Assembly: GCA_938048925.1 (NCBI GenBank) | Contig: CALITV010000273.1 | Coordinates: 1 to 6,497, forward strand | DNA length: 6,497 nucleotides | From: an uncultured bacterium | Lineage (GTDB): Bacteria > UBP6 > UBA1177 > JAKLFG01 | Reading direction: 5' to 3' | Part shown: piece by piece, positions 1 to 5,860 of the stretch | Position numbering within the stretch: the stretch's first letter is position 1 | Layout of the letters: every line of letters starts with the position of its first letter | Notes under the pieces: model-generated | The model's input: only the letters and a program-made list of their open reading frames with translations | The model's database searches: none | What the model was told of the DNA's origin: nothing | Program-made: the position numbers and the translations under genes

Positions 1-401
1 AATTGAGCGCACTCAAGGGGAAGAAAGTGCTTCTTTCTTTCCACCCATTGGCGTGGACCCCGATCTGCGAACTCCAGATGCGTTCGCTCGAGTTGAAGAA
101 AAGTGAGTTCGATAAGTTGAACACCGTTCCACTCGGCATCAGCGTTGACTCGATGTATACCAAACGCGAGTGGGCAACCTTCCTCGAACTCGAGCAGGTC
201 CAGATCCTTGCCGATTTCTGGCCGCACGGTGATGTCGCCAAGAAATACGGTCAATTTATTGACAAGAACGGCGTATCGGGGCGTGTGAATATCCTTGTGG
301 ATGAGAACGGCAAGGTCATCTGGATAAAAGTCTATGATATCAAGCAAGTCCCCGATATCGAGGAGGTTCTTTCGGTTATCCGCGAGAAGAGCCCTGCGTA
401 G
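1..401 (+). CDS. Peroxiredoxin (AhpC/TSA family), 5'-truncated by window edge
   Basis: This is a thiol peroxidase of the thioredoxin fold that reduces hydrogen peroxide or organic hydroperoxides, probably in the cytosol. About 132 residues are visible. The peroxidatic motif PxxxTxxC is present as PLAWTPIC, with the catalytic Cys at residue 22 of the fragment and the supporting Thr at 19. The conserved active-site Arg is probably Arg94, in GVSGRVNI. The segments LGISVDS and ILADFWPHGDVAKKYG are typical of the family. No second Cys occurs in the visible part, so no resolving Cys is seen; this suggests a 1-Cys mechanism using an external thiol, unless one lies upstream. The TTG at position 3 is almost certainly an internal Leu: LSALKGKKVLLSF corresponds to the usual mid-N-terminal strand, and the family normally has 20-30 more residues ahead. 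The gene converges on the MFS exporter with 34 bp between stops and no clear terminator. Confidence 0.9.
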   Translation, partial: LSALKGKKVLLSFHPLAWTPICELQMRSLELKKSEFDKLNTVPLGISVDSMYTKREWATFLELEQVQILADFWPHGDVAKKYGQFIDKNGVSGRVNILVDENGKVIWIKVYDIKQVPDIEEVLSVIREKSPA

Positions 402-435
402 GTTTCTTTCCGCGACTCTTCCCGTCTTTCTGCCA

Positions 436-1662
436 TCAGTGTCTCGATATCTCTGAACCGATTTGCCGATAGCGGGGGTAGAACAATAGCGTCGCACCGG
501 TCGAGAGAGCAGCGACGGTGAGCAGCGTCAACGGGACTCCGATGCGGGTGGCGAGTGCCCCGGCGAGAAGGTTGCCGAAGGGAACCGAGCCGAAGAAGGC
601 AAGGGTGTAGAGACTCATCACACGCCCTCGCAGTTCCTCCGAGACACTTTTCTGAAGCAGGGTGTTCGCCGTCGCCATGACCGTCATCATGCCGAAGGCA
701 GCGACCGCCAGTAGCAGCAGAGAGAGGACGAAGGTGTGTGAAACGGCAAGCGCCATGATGCCGCATCCGAAAACGGCGGGGGCAAAGGTAAGATGCCGCC
801 AGAGGTCGTCATGGGGCCGACGCGAAGCAAGGTAGAGGGCGCCGCAGACGGCACCGACACCTGCCGCCGACATGAGATAGCCGTAAGTGGTGCTGTCGCC
901 GTGAAGAATGTCGCGGGCGATGACCGGAAGGAGGGTGGTATAGGGCATGCCGATCAAGCACACGAAGGCAACGAGAAGAAGAATGCTCTTTATCGGTAGC
1001 GATCCACGGGCGTAGCGGATTCCGTCGAGGAACTGAGAAAGGATGCGGGCGTTGTTCGTCGTGTCTGATCGGCCGGGAATGTTCATGAACGCAAGGGCGG
1101 CGATAGTTGTCAGATAACTGATGCCGTTGATGAGGAAACATACCGCTTCACCCCACGCCATTATGATAAGTCCGGCCGCCGAGGGGCCGATGAACCGCGA
1201 GGCATGAAAGAGCGCCGAATTGAGCGCGACGCCGTTGGCGACATCATCGCGGCAGGTGACCATTTCGACGACGAAGGCATGACGCGCCGGCGCATCGAAT
1301 GCCATCACGCTGCCGTGAAAGAGGCTGAGCGCGATGATGAGCCAGAGTGCTTCGATATGCAACAGAAGCATCGCCGCGAGGAGGAGTGCCTGCACCATGA
1401 AGAGGGACTGGGTAACGAGCAGTATCGCGCGTCGGGAGAACCGGTCGGCGGCGACACCGGTGACCGGCGCGAGGAAAAGAGTCGGTATCTGCGCCGAGAA
1501 ACCGACCAAACCGAGCAAAAAGGGGGAATCGGTGAGCCGATAGACAAGCCAGCCGACCGCGACCTGCTGCATCCATGTGCCGATGAGGGAGAACGATTGA
1601 CCGAAGAAGTAGAGCCGGTAATTGCGCGAACGGAGGGCGCGGAATGTGACGGCGAGAGACAT
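436..1662 (-). CDS. MFS exporter, MFS_3 / EntS-like family
   Basis: This is a 408-residue inner-membrane transporter of the major facilitator superfamily, most like the MFS_3 (transmembrane secretion effector, EntS-type) group of proton-driven exporters; the substrate cannot be told. The N-terminus FRALRSRNYRLYFFGQSFS and the following GTWMQQVAVGWLVYRLT are hallmarks of the group. The loop 2-3 signature appears as GVAADRFSRR (residues 69-78), and ALNSALFHASRFIGPSAAG (146-164) and ELRGRVMSLY (343-352) are also typical. About 11-12 hydrophobic segments are visible, with a hydrophilic central loop near 195-222. I chose ATG at 1662 because GGAG lies 6 bases ahead of it and the family consensus begins there; the longer reading from GTG at 1695 adds 11 residues with no support and would probably start upstream of the transcript. 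It is divergent from asd and convergent with the peroxiredoxin. No frame damage is seen. Confidence 0.92.
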   Translation of the reverse strand: MSLAVTFRALRSRNYRLYFFGQSFSLIGTWMQQVAVGWLVYRLTDSPFLLGLVGFSAQIPTLFLAPVTGVAADRFSRRAILLVTQSLFMVQALLLAAMLLLHIEALWLIIALSLFHGSVMAFDAPARHAFVVEMVTCRDDVANGVALNSALFHASRFIGPSAAGLIIMAWGEAVCFLINGISYLTTIAALAFMNIPGRSDTTNNARILSQFLDGIRYARGSLPIKSILLLVAFVCLIGMPYTTLLPVIARDILHGDSTTYGYLMSAAGVGAVCGALYLASRRPHDDLWRHLTFAPAVFGCGIMALAVSHTFVLSLLLLAVAAFGMMTVMATANTLLQKSVSEELRGRVMSLYTLAFFGSVPFGNLLAGALATRIGVPLTLLTVAALSTGATLLFYPRYRQIGSEISRH

Positions 1663-1668
1663 ACGGTT

Positions 1669-1672
1669 CTCC
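1669..1672 (-). promoter_or_regulatory. Ribosome binding site of the MFS exporter
   Basis: GGAG on the minus strand stands 6 bases before the ATG at 1662. It decides in favour of this start over the GTG at 1695 and the ATG at 1686. Confidence 0.65.
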
Positions 1673-1685
1673 GGCGGAACGACCA

Positions 1686-1714
1686 TCACTAACACCGGGT
1701 CGTCCGTGTGTCAA
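1686..1714 (-). promoter_or_regulatory. Candidate sigma-70-type promoter of the MFS exporter
   Basis: On the minus strand a perfect -35 box TTGACA (1714-1709) is followed after 17 bases by TAGTGA (1691-1686), a weak -10 match. Initiation would fall near 1679, giving a short leader that carries the GGAG at 1672-1669. The -35 is convincing; the -10 is not. Confidence 0.35.
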
Positions 1715-1745
1715 GGAGAAAGACGAAACTCCGAGGCGCCGCGGG

Positions 1746-1763
1746 TGACACTTTTCCGTGTCA
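1746..1763. promoter_or_regulatory. Palindrome TGACAC-N6-GTGTCA, candidate operator
   Basis: Two perfect 6-base arms (1746-1751 and 1758-1763) flank a 6-base AT-rich spacer (TTTTCC), a geometry common for dimeric helix-turn-helix repressors. A third half-site GTGTCA lies at 1708-1713, exactly 50 bp upstream of the right arm, and overlaps the -35 box of the exporter promoter. No regulator gene is visible in the window, so the binding protein is unknown. The role is inferred from placement and symmetry only. Confidence 0.35.
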
Positions 1764-1843
1764 TTTTGGCGCACAGACGGTGCGATGAGTCTCCGATCCT
1801 GGCAACTGGCGGGAATCGCGCAGGAAGATTTTCGGCACGCAAG

Positions 1844-1871
1844 TTGCATATCTCGGCGTTTTTTGTACGAT
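1844..1871 (+). promoter_or_regulatory. Weak candidate promoter of the asd cluster
   Basis: TTGCAT (1844-1849) and TACGAT (1866-1871) are spaced by 16 bases and would start a transcript about 30 bases before the GTG of asd. The -10 matches the consensus at four of six bases and the -35 at three, so this is only a best guess within the gap. Confidence 0.25.
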
Positions 1872-1894
1872 GACCCTCGGTGAACGAAAGAACA

Positions 1895-1900
1895 GGGAGG
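1895..1900 (+). promoter_or_regulatory. Ribosome binding site of asd
   Basis: GGGAGG lies 7 bases before GTG at 1908 and fixes this GTG as the start of asd. Confidence 0.8.
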
Positions 1901-1907
1901 TTTCCGG

Positions 1908-2939
1908 GTGAAACGGTACGATGTGGCGGTGGTCGGGGCGACCGGCGTGGTGGGAAGGGAAATCCTCAAGATACTGGTTGAGCGCCGTTTCCCGGTGAAG
2001 CGGCTCACACCCTATGCGAGCGAACGGTCGCTCGGCGAGAGCGTCTCGCTTGGTGTGGAGGATCTGTCGGTGACGGTGCTTACCGAGGAGACGGCCGCGG
2101 CGGCTCGTCACGATATCGTTTTCTTCTGCGCCGGCACGCCGGTCTCCCGCCAGTTCGCGCCGCTTTTTGCGCGCAACGGCGCTGTCGTGGTGGACAAGAG
2201 TTCTGCCTTTCGTATGGAGCCAGATGTTCCGTTGGTCGTGCCGGAAGTGAACGGGCACCTCCTTTCGAAAGTGGCTCGCGGTGCCATCGTGGCAAACCCG
2301 AATTGCTCGACGATACAACTCGTGCCGTATCTCGCGCTCCTCGACGAACTCTTCGGCTTGCGTTCAGTGGTCGTAGCGACCTACCAGAGCGTCAGCGGGG
2401 CCGGACAGCAGGGGATAGACGCGCTTCATGACGAGGCGACCGCTCTGTTCTCCTGCCGCACCGCGGAGCCTTCCGCGTTTCCCCAGCGTATTGCGTTCAA
2501 CCTTCTCCCGCATATAGACAAGTTCCACGCCGACGGCTACACCGTAGAGGAAAAGAAACTCGTCAACGAGTCGAGGAAAATCCTCGAAAAACCGAATCTT
2601 GATATTGACTGTACCGCGGTCCGCGTGCCGGTCTTCTTCGGCCATGCCGAGGCGGTGAGCGCCGATCTCGAGCGGGAAGCCGACCTTTCGGTGTTGCGCG
2701 CGGCGATCGCGCAGCGCCCGGTGTTTGCGCTCATGGACGATTTCGAGGAACTTCGTTACCCGACACCGGCCGATGCGGCAGGTCATGATGAGATATTCGT
2801 GGGCCGCTTACGCTACGGGCGCAGCGGTTCCGATCGGCGGCGCGTCAACGGGTGGGTGGTCGCCGACAATATCCGCAAAGGAGCGGCGCTCAACGGAGTG
2901 CAGATAGCCGAAACCATCATCGCACGAGGTGACCTATGA
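1908..2939 (+). CDS. asd: Aspartate-semialdehyde dehydrogenase
   Basis: This enzyme reduces L-aspartyl-4-phosphate with NADPH to L-aspartate-4-semialdehyde and phosphate, the branch step toward lysine, diaminopimelate, threonine and methionine; it is cytosolic. The 343-residue length is normal. The N-terminal nucleotide loop is GATGVVG (residues 10-16). The catalytic Cys is Cys133 in NPNCST (130-135). The substrate and catalytic region includes Gln160 in YQSVSGAG, Arg239 in VRVPVFFGH and the probable acid/base His246 in the same motif. The start is GTG, supported by a strong GGGAGG seven bases upstream and by the family beginning right at the nucleotide-binding strand (YDVAVVGATG). The stop overlaps the ATG of the next gene as ATGA, so the two are almost certainly co-transcribed and translationally coupled. 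The gene appears intact with no missing key residue. Confidence 0.97.
   Translation: MKRYDVAVVGATGVVGREILKILVERRFPVKRLTPYASERSLGESVSLGVEDLSVTVLTEETAAAARHDIVFFCAGTPVSRQFAPLFARNGAVVVDKSSAFRMEPDVPLVVPEVNGHLLSKVARGAIVANPNCSTIQLVPYLALLDELFGLRSVVVATYQSVSGAGQQGIDALHDEATALFSCRTAEPSAFPQRIAFNLLPHIDKFHADGYTVEEKKLVNESRKILEKPNLDIDCTAVRVPVFFGHAEAVSADLEREADLSVLRAAIAQRPVFALMDDFEELRYPTPADAAGHDEIFVGRLRYGRSGSDRRRVNGWVVADNIRKGAALNGVQIAETIIARGDL
2926..2932 (+). promoter_or_regulatory. Ribosome binding site of the 703-residue ORF, inside the end of asd
   Basis: GAGGTGA sits within the last codons of asd, with GAGG ending 6 bases before the ATG at 2936. It supports that start, which gives a proper signal peptide and an ATGA overlap with asd. 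Confidence 0.65.
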
Positions 2940-5047
2940 GAGACACGGCGCTGTTGTTCGCAGTGGCGGTGTGGACGACGCTCTCCGCCGCCGATCTGGA
3001 GAATCTCTCGTTTGATCCGTCTCATCGCCATATCAATAATGTGGGGGCGGTGGTGGTCTCCTTCGATCTGCCGGCACCATCGAGTGTAGAGGAGGCCTAC
3101 CTCGAGGTGCGCATCGGTGCAACGGGGGTCACAATCCCCGGTAGCAGCGTCAATTCGGGATTTTCTCGCACCGATAATATGGTGACCGTCGCCGGAAGCG
3201 ACCTCTACGCCCTTGCCGGTGGAGCGGTGTCCCGTGCTGTGACACAGCCGACGCCCGGTGACGAAACCCTTGCGGGCGATGATGAGGCGCCCGATGGCGA
3301 CACGCTGACCACTGGCGACGACAGCAGCCTGAACGACGACACGGCTTTTCCCGACGCCGACATCTTCGACAGCGAAGTGCCCGATACCGAAACGCTCTGG
3401 CCATCGAGCCGGGACGGGCAGTATCAAGTGACGCTCGTGCTCCTCGTTGACCGCGACGCGGTTCCCGACTACGATCAAGACGCGGACGCTTACGATCACG
3501 ATGTGGTGAGCGATGCCGATGTCGTAGTTCTCGCTCCGCGGGCCGTAACGGCGGGAAATGAAACCCGAGAGGTCTTCACCGTGACGCTCGACAATGTGCC
3601 GCCCGCGGCGCCGGAGGCGGCCACCGTCGAGGGCGGAAATCGGAAACTCGTCGTGACGGTGACGCCTTCTGTCAAGGACCTCTCCGGTAAGAGCGGTGAG
3701 CAGATTGGTGCTTACCATGTAACGCTCAGCGGTCTCTTCGAGAAGGGAGGTGTCGAGGAAGAAGCGATGCTGACCTATGTGAAGAGGCTTGTCGAGAGCG
3801 AGTGGGACGATGAGAGGCACTCGTTCACGCTCGAAGGGAAGAACGGGTACGCGCTCGTCAACAACGACGCGAACGACTCGATACACGCATATCGCATCAG
3901 GATCGTCGCCGAAGATCTTGCTGGCAATCGCGATGAAAGCGCCTTTTTTGAGACGACCGGTTCGGCGCAGACGACCGAAGGGTTCTGGTCACACTACAAG
4001 CGGGTCGGCGGAACCGAGAAAGGCGATTACTGTTTTATCGCTTCCGCTGCGTACGGTGATCGTGATCATCCCTTCGTGCGGACCTTGCGGGCATGGCGAG
4101 ACGCTTACCTTGCGCCGCATGAGGCGGGACGGGCCTTCGTCGCGTGGTACTATCGCACCGGTCCGCTCCTCGCGGGGCTGATGGCGGAGGCCCCGGCCGC
4201 CCGGCCGCTCGTCCAGTTGTTCCTTTTCCCCTTTGTGGTGTGCGCATGGCTCATGCTCAACCCGTGGTTTCTCGCGGCGGCGATCATCGTTCCTCTCGCG
4301 GGAATGCGTCGGCGGGGGATACTCGTGCTTCTGTTTGTGGCGACAGCCCTGCCGGGCATTCTTGCGGCTGGCGACTCGGAAACGATAACGATGGATCGCG
4401 AGGTTTCCGAGAAGGAGAAAGAGCGATCAGTAAAAGAGAGCGAGAAGATAGATGTACACGGCGACTTTCTCTTCGCATTCGGATTCTACGATCCTTCGAG
4501 TCTCGACCGAAAGGTGGCTGGAAATCCCATTGACGAGGTGCTTACAAGCGACATCAACTTTCTTCCAGCCTTCCATTTCGGGATGGATGTTCCGGCGGGG
4601 AAGCACCTCAAACTGACGGCACATGCCGGTGTCGGCTTCGTCGAATTGCGAGGCCGTTCTCTGAGACTCGACGGCACCGCGGGAGCCGAGCGGAGCTACT
4701 TCTACATTCTGCCGGTCATGGGGGAATTGAAACTGCGGCCGGTTTATGAGTTTCCGGTTCGTCCCTATCTCGCCGCGGGGCTCGACTACTACTTCTGGTG
4801 GATCGTCGAGGATCGGAAACTGGCCGAAGACGGCGGCAAGTTCGGTTTACACGGGACCGCCGGCATCCAGATATCGCTCAACTTCATTGATCCCAAAACG
4901 GCGATAAAATTGCGCGAGGCGACCGGTATCCTTGATACCGCCCTCTTTGCCCACTATCGGCTCGAACGCGTTGACAACTTCTTCGCGAAGAGGGGATTCG
5001 ATCTTTCATCGAGCCGGTTCGAGTTCGGCATCATATTCGACTACTGA
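2936..5047 (+). CDS. Exported fusion: Ig/Fn3-like + CFI-box + membrane anchor + outer-membrane beta-barrel
   Basis: This is an uncharacterised 703-residue envelope protein of unknown function. Residues 1-19 form a signal peptide (hydrophobic core ALLFAVAVW, cleavage near LSAA). Residues 20-219 look Ig-like and contain an Asp-rich low-complexity part (108-152 and 172-196). A fibronectin-III-like unit follows (about 221-342, opening DNVPPAAPEAATVEGGNRKL and ending RIVAEDLAGNRDES). Next come EGFWSHYKRVGG and the CFI-box CFIASAAYG (366-374) with its usual tail LRAWRDAYL and AFVAWYYRTGPLLAGLMAE. Hydrophobic stretches at 425-442 and 444-455 lead to Arg458-460. Residues 457-479 then read like a second signal peptide with an Ala-Ala-Gly cleavage site. 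A charged linker (480-506) precedes a barrel-like domain (507-703) of alternating strands, with RPYLAAGLDYYFWW and LNFIDPKTAIKLRE, ending in aromatic Tyr. The halves recall the myxobacterial MXAN_2561 and MXAN_2562 families (from memory). It overlaps asd by ATGA and ends one base before truA. Confidence 0.85.
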   Translation: MRDTALLFAVAVWTTLSAADLENLSFDPSHRHINNVGAVVVSFDLPAPSSVEEAYLEVRIGATGVTIPGSSVNSGFSRTDNMVTVAGSDLYALAGGAVSRAVTQPTPGDETLAGDDEAPDGDTLTTGDDSSLNDDTAFPDADIFDSEVPDTETLWPSSRDGQYQVTLVLLVDRDAVPDYDQDADAYDHDVVSDADVVVLAPRAVTAGNETREVFTVTLDNVPPAAPEAATVEGGNRKLVVTVTPSVKDLSGKSGEQIGAYHVTLSGLFEKGGVEEEAMLTYVKRLVESEWDDERHSFTLEGKNGYALVNNDANDSIHAYRIRIVAEDLAGNRDESAFFETTGSAQTTEGFWSHYKRVGGTEKGDYCFIASAAYGDRDHPFVRTLRAWRDAYLAPHEAGRAFVAWYYRTGPLLAGLMAEAPAARPLVQLFLFPFVVCAWLMLNPWFLAAAIIVPLAGMRRRGILVLLFVATALPGILAAGDSETITMDREVSEKEKERSVKESEKIDVHGDFLFAFGFYDPSSLDRKVAGNPIDEVLTSDINFLPAFHFGMDVPAGKHLKLTAHAGVGFVELRGRSLRLDGTAGAERSYFYILPVMGELKLRPVYEFPVRPYLAAGLDYYFWWIVEDRKLAEDGGKFGLHGTAGIQISLNFIDPKTAIKLREATGILDTALFAHYRLERVDNFFAKRGFDLSSSRFEFGIIFDY
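3257..3391 (+). repeat. Asp-rich low-complexity tract (protein residues 108-152)
   Basis: Within the exported fusion, residues 108-152 are dominated by Asp, Thr, Ser and Glu with recurring GDD, DGD, NDD and DAD units. A second acidic stretch rich in D-x-D spacing follows at residues 172-196 (3449-3523). No exact nucleotide repeat unit is seen. Such tracts may bind calcium or serve as extended linkers; the sequence does not decide between these. Confidence 0.6.
4304..4372 (+). other. Internal signal-peptide-like segment within the fusion ORF
   Basis: Codons for residues 457-479 give Met, three Arg, a hydrophobic core ILVLLFVATAL, Pro-Gly and Ala-Ala-Gly, the layout of a Sec signal peptide in mid-protein. 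An ATG at 4304 could in principle start a separate barrel protein, but no well-spaced Shine-Dalgarno is seen before it (GGGA abuts the ATG). A GTG at 4325 has GGGGGA 5 bases upstream but would lose the basic n-region. Cleavage by signal peptidase of a polyprotein is the alternative. Confidence 0.5.
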
Positions 5048-5048
5048 G

Positions 5049-5849
5049 ATGTATGTTCTGCACCTTTCGTTCTGCGGGGCGAACTACCACGGCTGGCAGA
5101 TACAGAGCGATGTTCCCACGGTGCAGGGGACGCTCCACGAGGCGCTCAAACGGATACTCGATGCTCCCGATCTGCCGCCGCCGTCAGGATGCGGGCGGAC
5201 CGACGAAGGTGTCCACGCCGTCGAGTTCATCGCCGCGGTGCGCGCGGTGCGGGAGATGCCGCCCGACAACCTTCGTCTCGGACTTAACTCGCTGCTGCCA
5301 CCCGACATTCGCATCATGGCGGTCGAACGGGTCGCCGGTTACCGGAACGCCCGGACGCTCGTCGTGGGGAAGCACTATCGGTATCTCCTCTGCCGCACCG
5401 ATACGCTCTCGCCGTTTGTCAATCACCTTGTCTGGCGTTGTGGTCGTCCGCTCAATACGGCGGCGATGCGAGCCTCACTGCGGCATCTTCTCGGAACGCA
5501 CGACTTCAAGTCGTTCCAAGCCTCGAACACCGATGTCGAGGAAACGGAAAGAACGATCCATCAGGCGGCAGTCATGGAAGCGGGACCGCTCCTTGCCATA
5601 GATCTCGTCGGCGACGGTTTTCTCAAACACATGGTGCGCATTATCGCAGGGACGCTCGTGGAGATAGGGCGGGGCGAGCGAACACCCGAGGCGATGTCCG
5701 ACATCGTTGCTGCTCGGAACCGCTCCAGCGCCGGCGTGACACTTCCGGGAAAGGGACTGTATCTGTGCAAACTGTTCCGCAGAGAAGAGGATCTCAGAAA
5801 CTACGCGATACCACTCTTGTCCACCGATATCATCTGGCGCTGTCGGTAG
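5049..5849 (+). CDS. truA: tRNA pseudouridine(38-40) synthase TruA
   Basis: TruA isomerises uridines 38, 39 and 40 in the anticodon stem-loop of tRNAs to pseudouridine, acting in the cytosol as a dimer. The 266 residues from ATG 5049 are the usual length. The catalytic Asp is Asp52 in GRTDEGVHA (49-57), preceded by the family opening FCGANYHGWQ and VPTVQGTLHEAL. Tyr110 or Tyr112 in KHYRYLL is the conserved active-site Tyr region. HDFKSFQ (151-157), FLKHMVRIIAGTLVEIGRG (191-209) and the C-terminal AGVTLPGKGLYL (228-239) complete the fold; the last is usually AGPTAPxxGL, so it is slightly divergent. A longer reading from TTG 4932 only adds an out-of-frame shadow of the upstream gene. The start lies one base after the upstream stop with no clear Shine-Dalgarno, which suggests translation by re-initiation from the fusion gene. 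The last dozen residues are extra to the core fold. Confidence 0.96.
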   Translation: MYVLHLSFCGANYHGWQIQSDVPTVQGTLHEALKRILDAPDLPPPSGCGRTDEGVHAVEFIAAVRAVREMPPDNLRLGLNSLLPPDIRIMAVERVAGYRNARTLVVGKHYRYLLCRTDTLSPFVNHLVWRCGRPLNTAAMRASLRHLLGTHDFKSFQASNTDVEETERTIHQAAVMEAGPLLAIDLVGDGFLKHMVRIIAGTLVEIGRGERTPEAMSDIVAARNRSSAGVTLPGKGLYLCKLFRREEDLRNYAIPLLSTDIIWRCR

Positions 5850-5860
5850 CAAACCGTCGT

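Larger units (their letters stand above)
1663..1907. other. Divergent intergenic region between MFS exporter and asd
   Basis: This stretch of about 245 bp separates two genes transcribed away from each other. It carries the candidate promoters of both, an inverted repeat and a third copy of its half-site. ORFs crossing it on either strand have no recognisable protein character and no credible start, so I see no gene here. A T-run at 1859-1864 is not preceded by a convincing GC-rich hairpin, so it is not called a terminator. Confidence 0.7.

Noticed and set aside
381..435. Possible bidirectional terminator between the peroxiredoxin and MFS genes
   Set aside because: The best pairing (GAAGAG at 386-391 with CTCTTC at 416-421) has a 24-base loop and a weak stem and no T-run in either direction.
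1204..1692. A 162-codon highly charged open frame on the plus strand within the MFS gene
   Set aside because: It is the complement of a clear transporter gene; its Glu/Arg-rich composition is the mirror of hydrophobic codons, and no ribosome site or family signature is seen.
1767..1783. Sigma-54-like GG/GC elements (TGGCGC ... GGTGC)
   Set aside because: The spacing between the invariant GG and GC is 12 bases rather than 10, so it does not fit a -24/-12 promoter.
1802..1847. Inverted repeat GCAACT ... AGTTGC ahead of a T-run
   Set aside because: The arms are six bases with a 34-base loop and the T-run is 11 bases past the stem, so neither a terminator nor an attenuator is supported.
1244..2008. 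A 254-codon minus-strand open frame spanning the MFS start, the intergenic region and the start of asd
   Set aside because: It is Arg/Ser/Pro-rich without any recognisable motif and overlaps two certain genes.
2571..2587. Inverted repeat TCGAGGA-AAA-TCCTCGA within asd
   Set aside because: Seven-base arms inside well-conserved coding sequence with no T-run; most simply a coincidence of codon choice.
2813..3886. A 357-codon open frame on the minus strand opposite the fusion gene
   Set aside because: It is Arg/Val/His-rich with no domain character, sits wholly against better-supported genes, and is what high-GC codon bias produces in an antisense frame.
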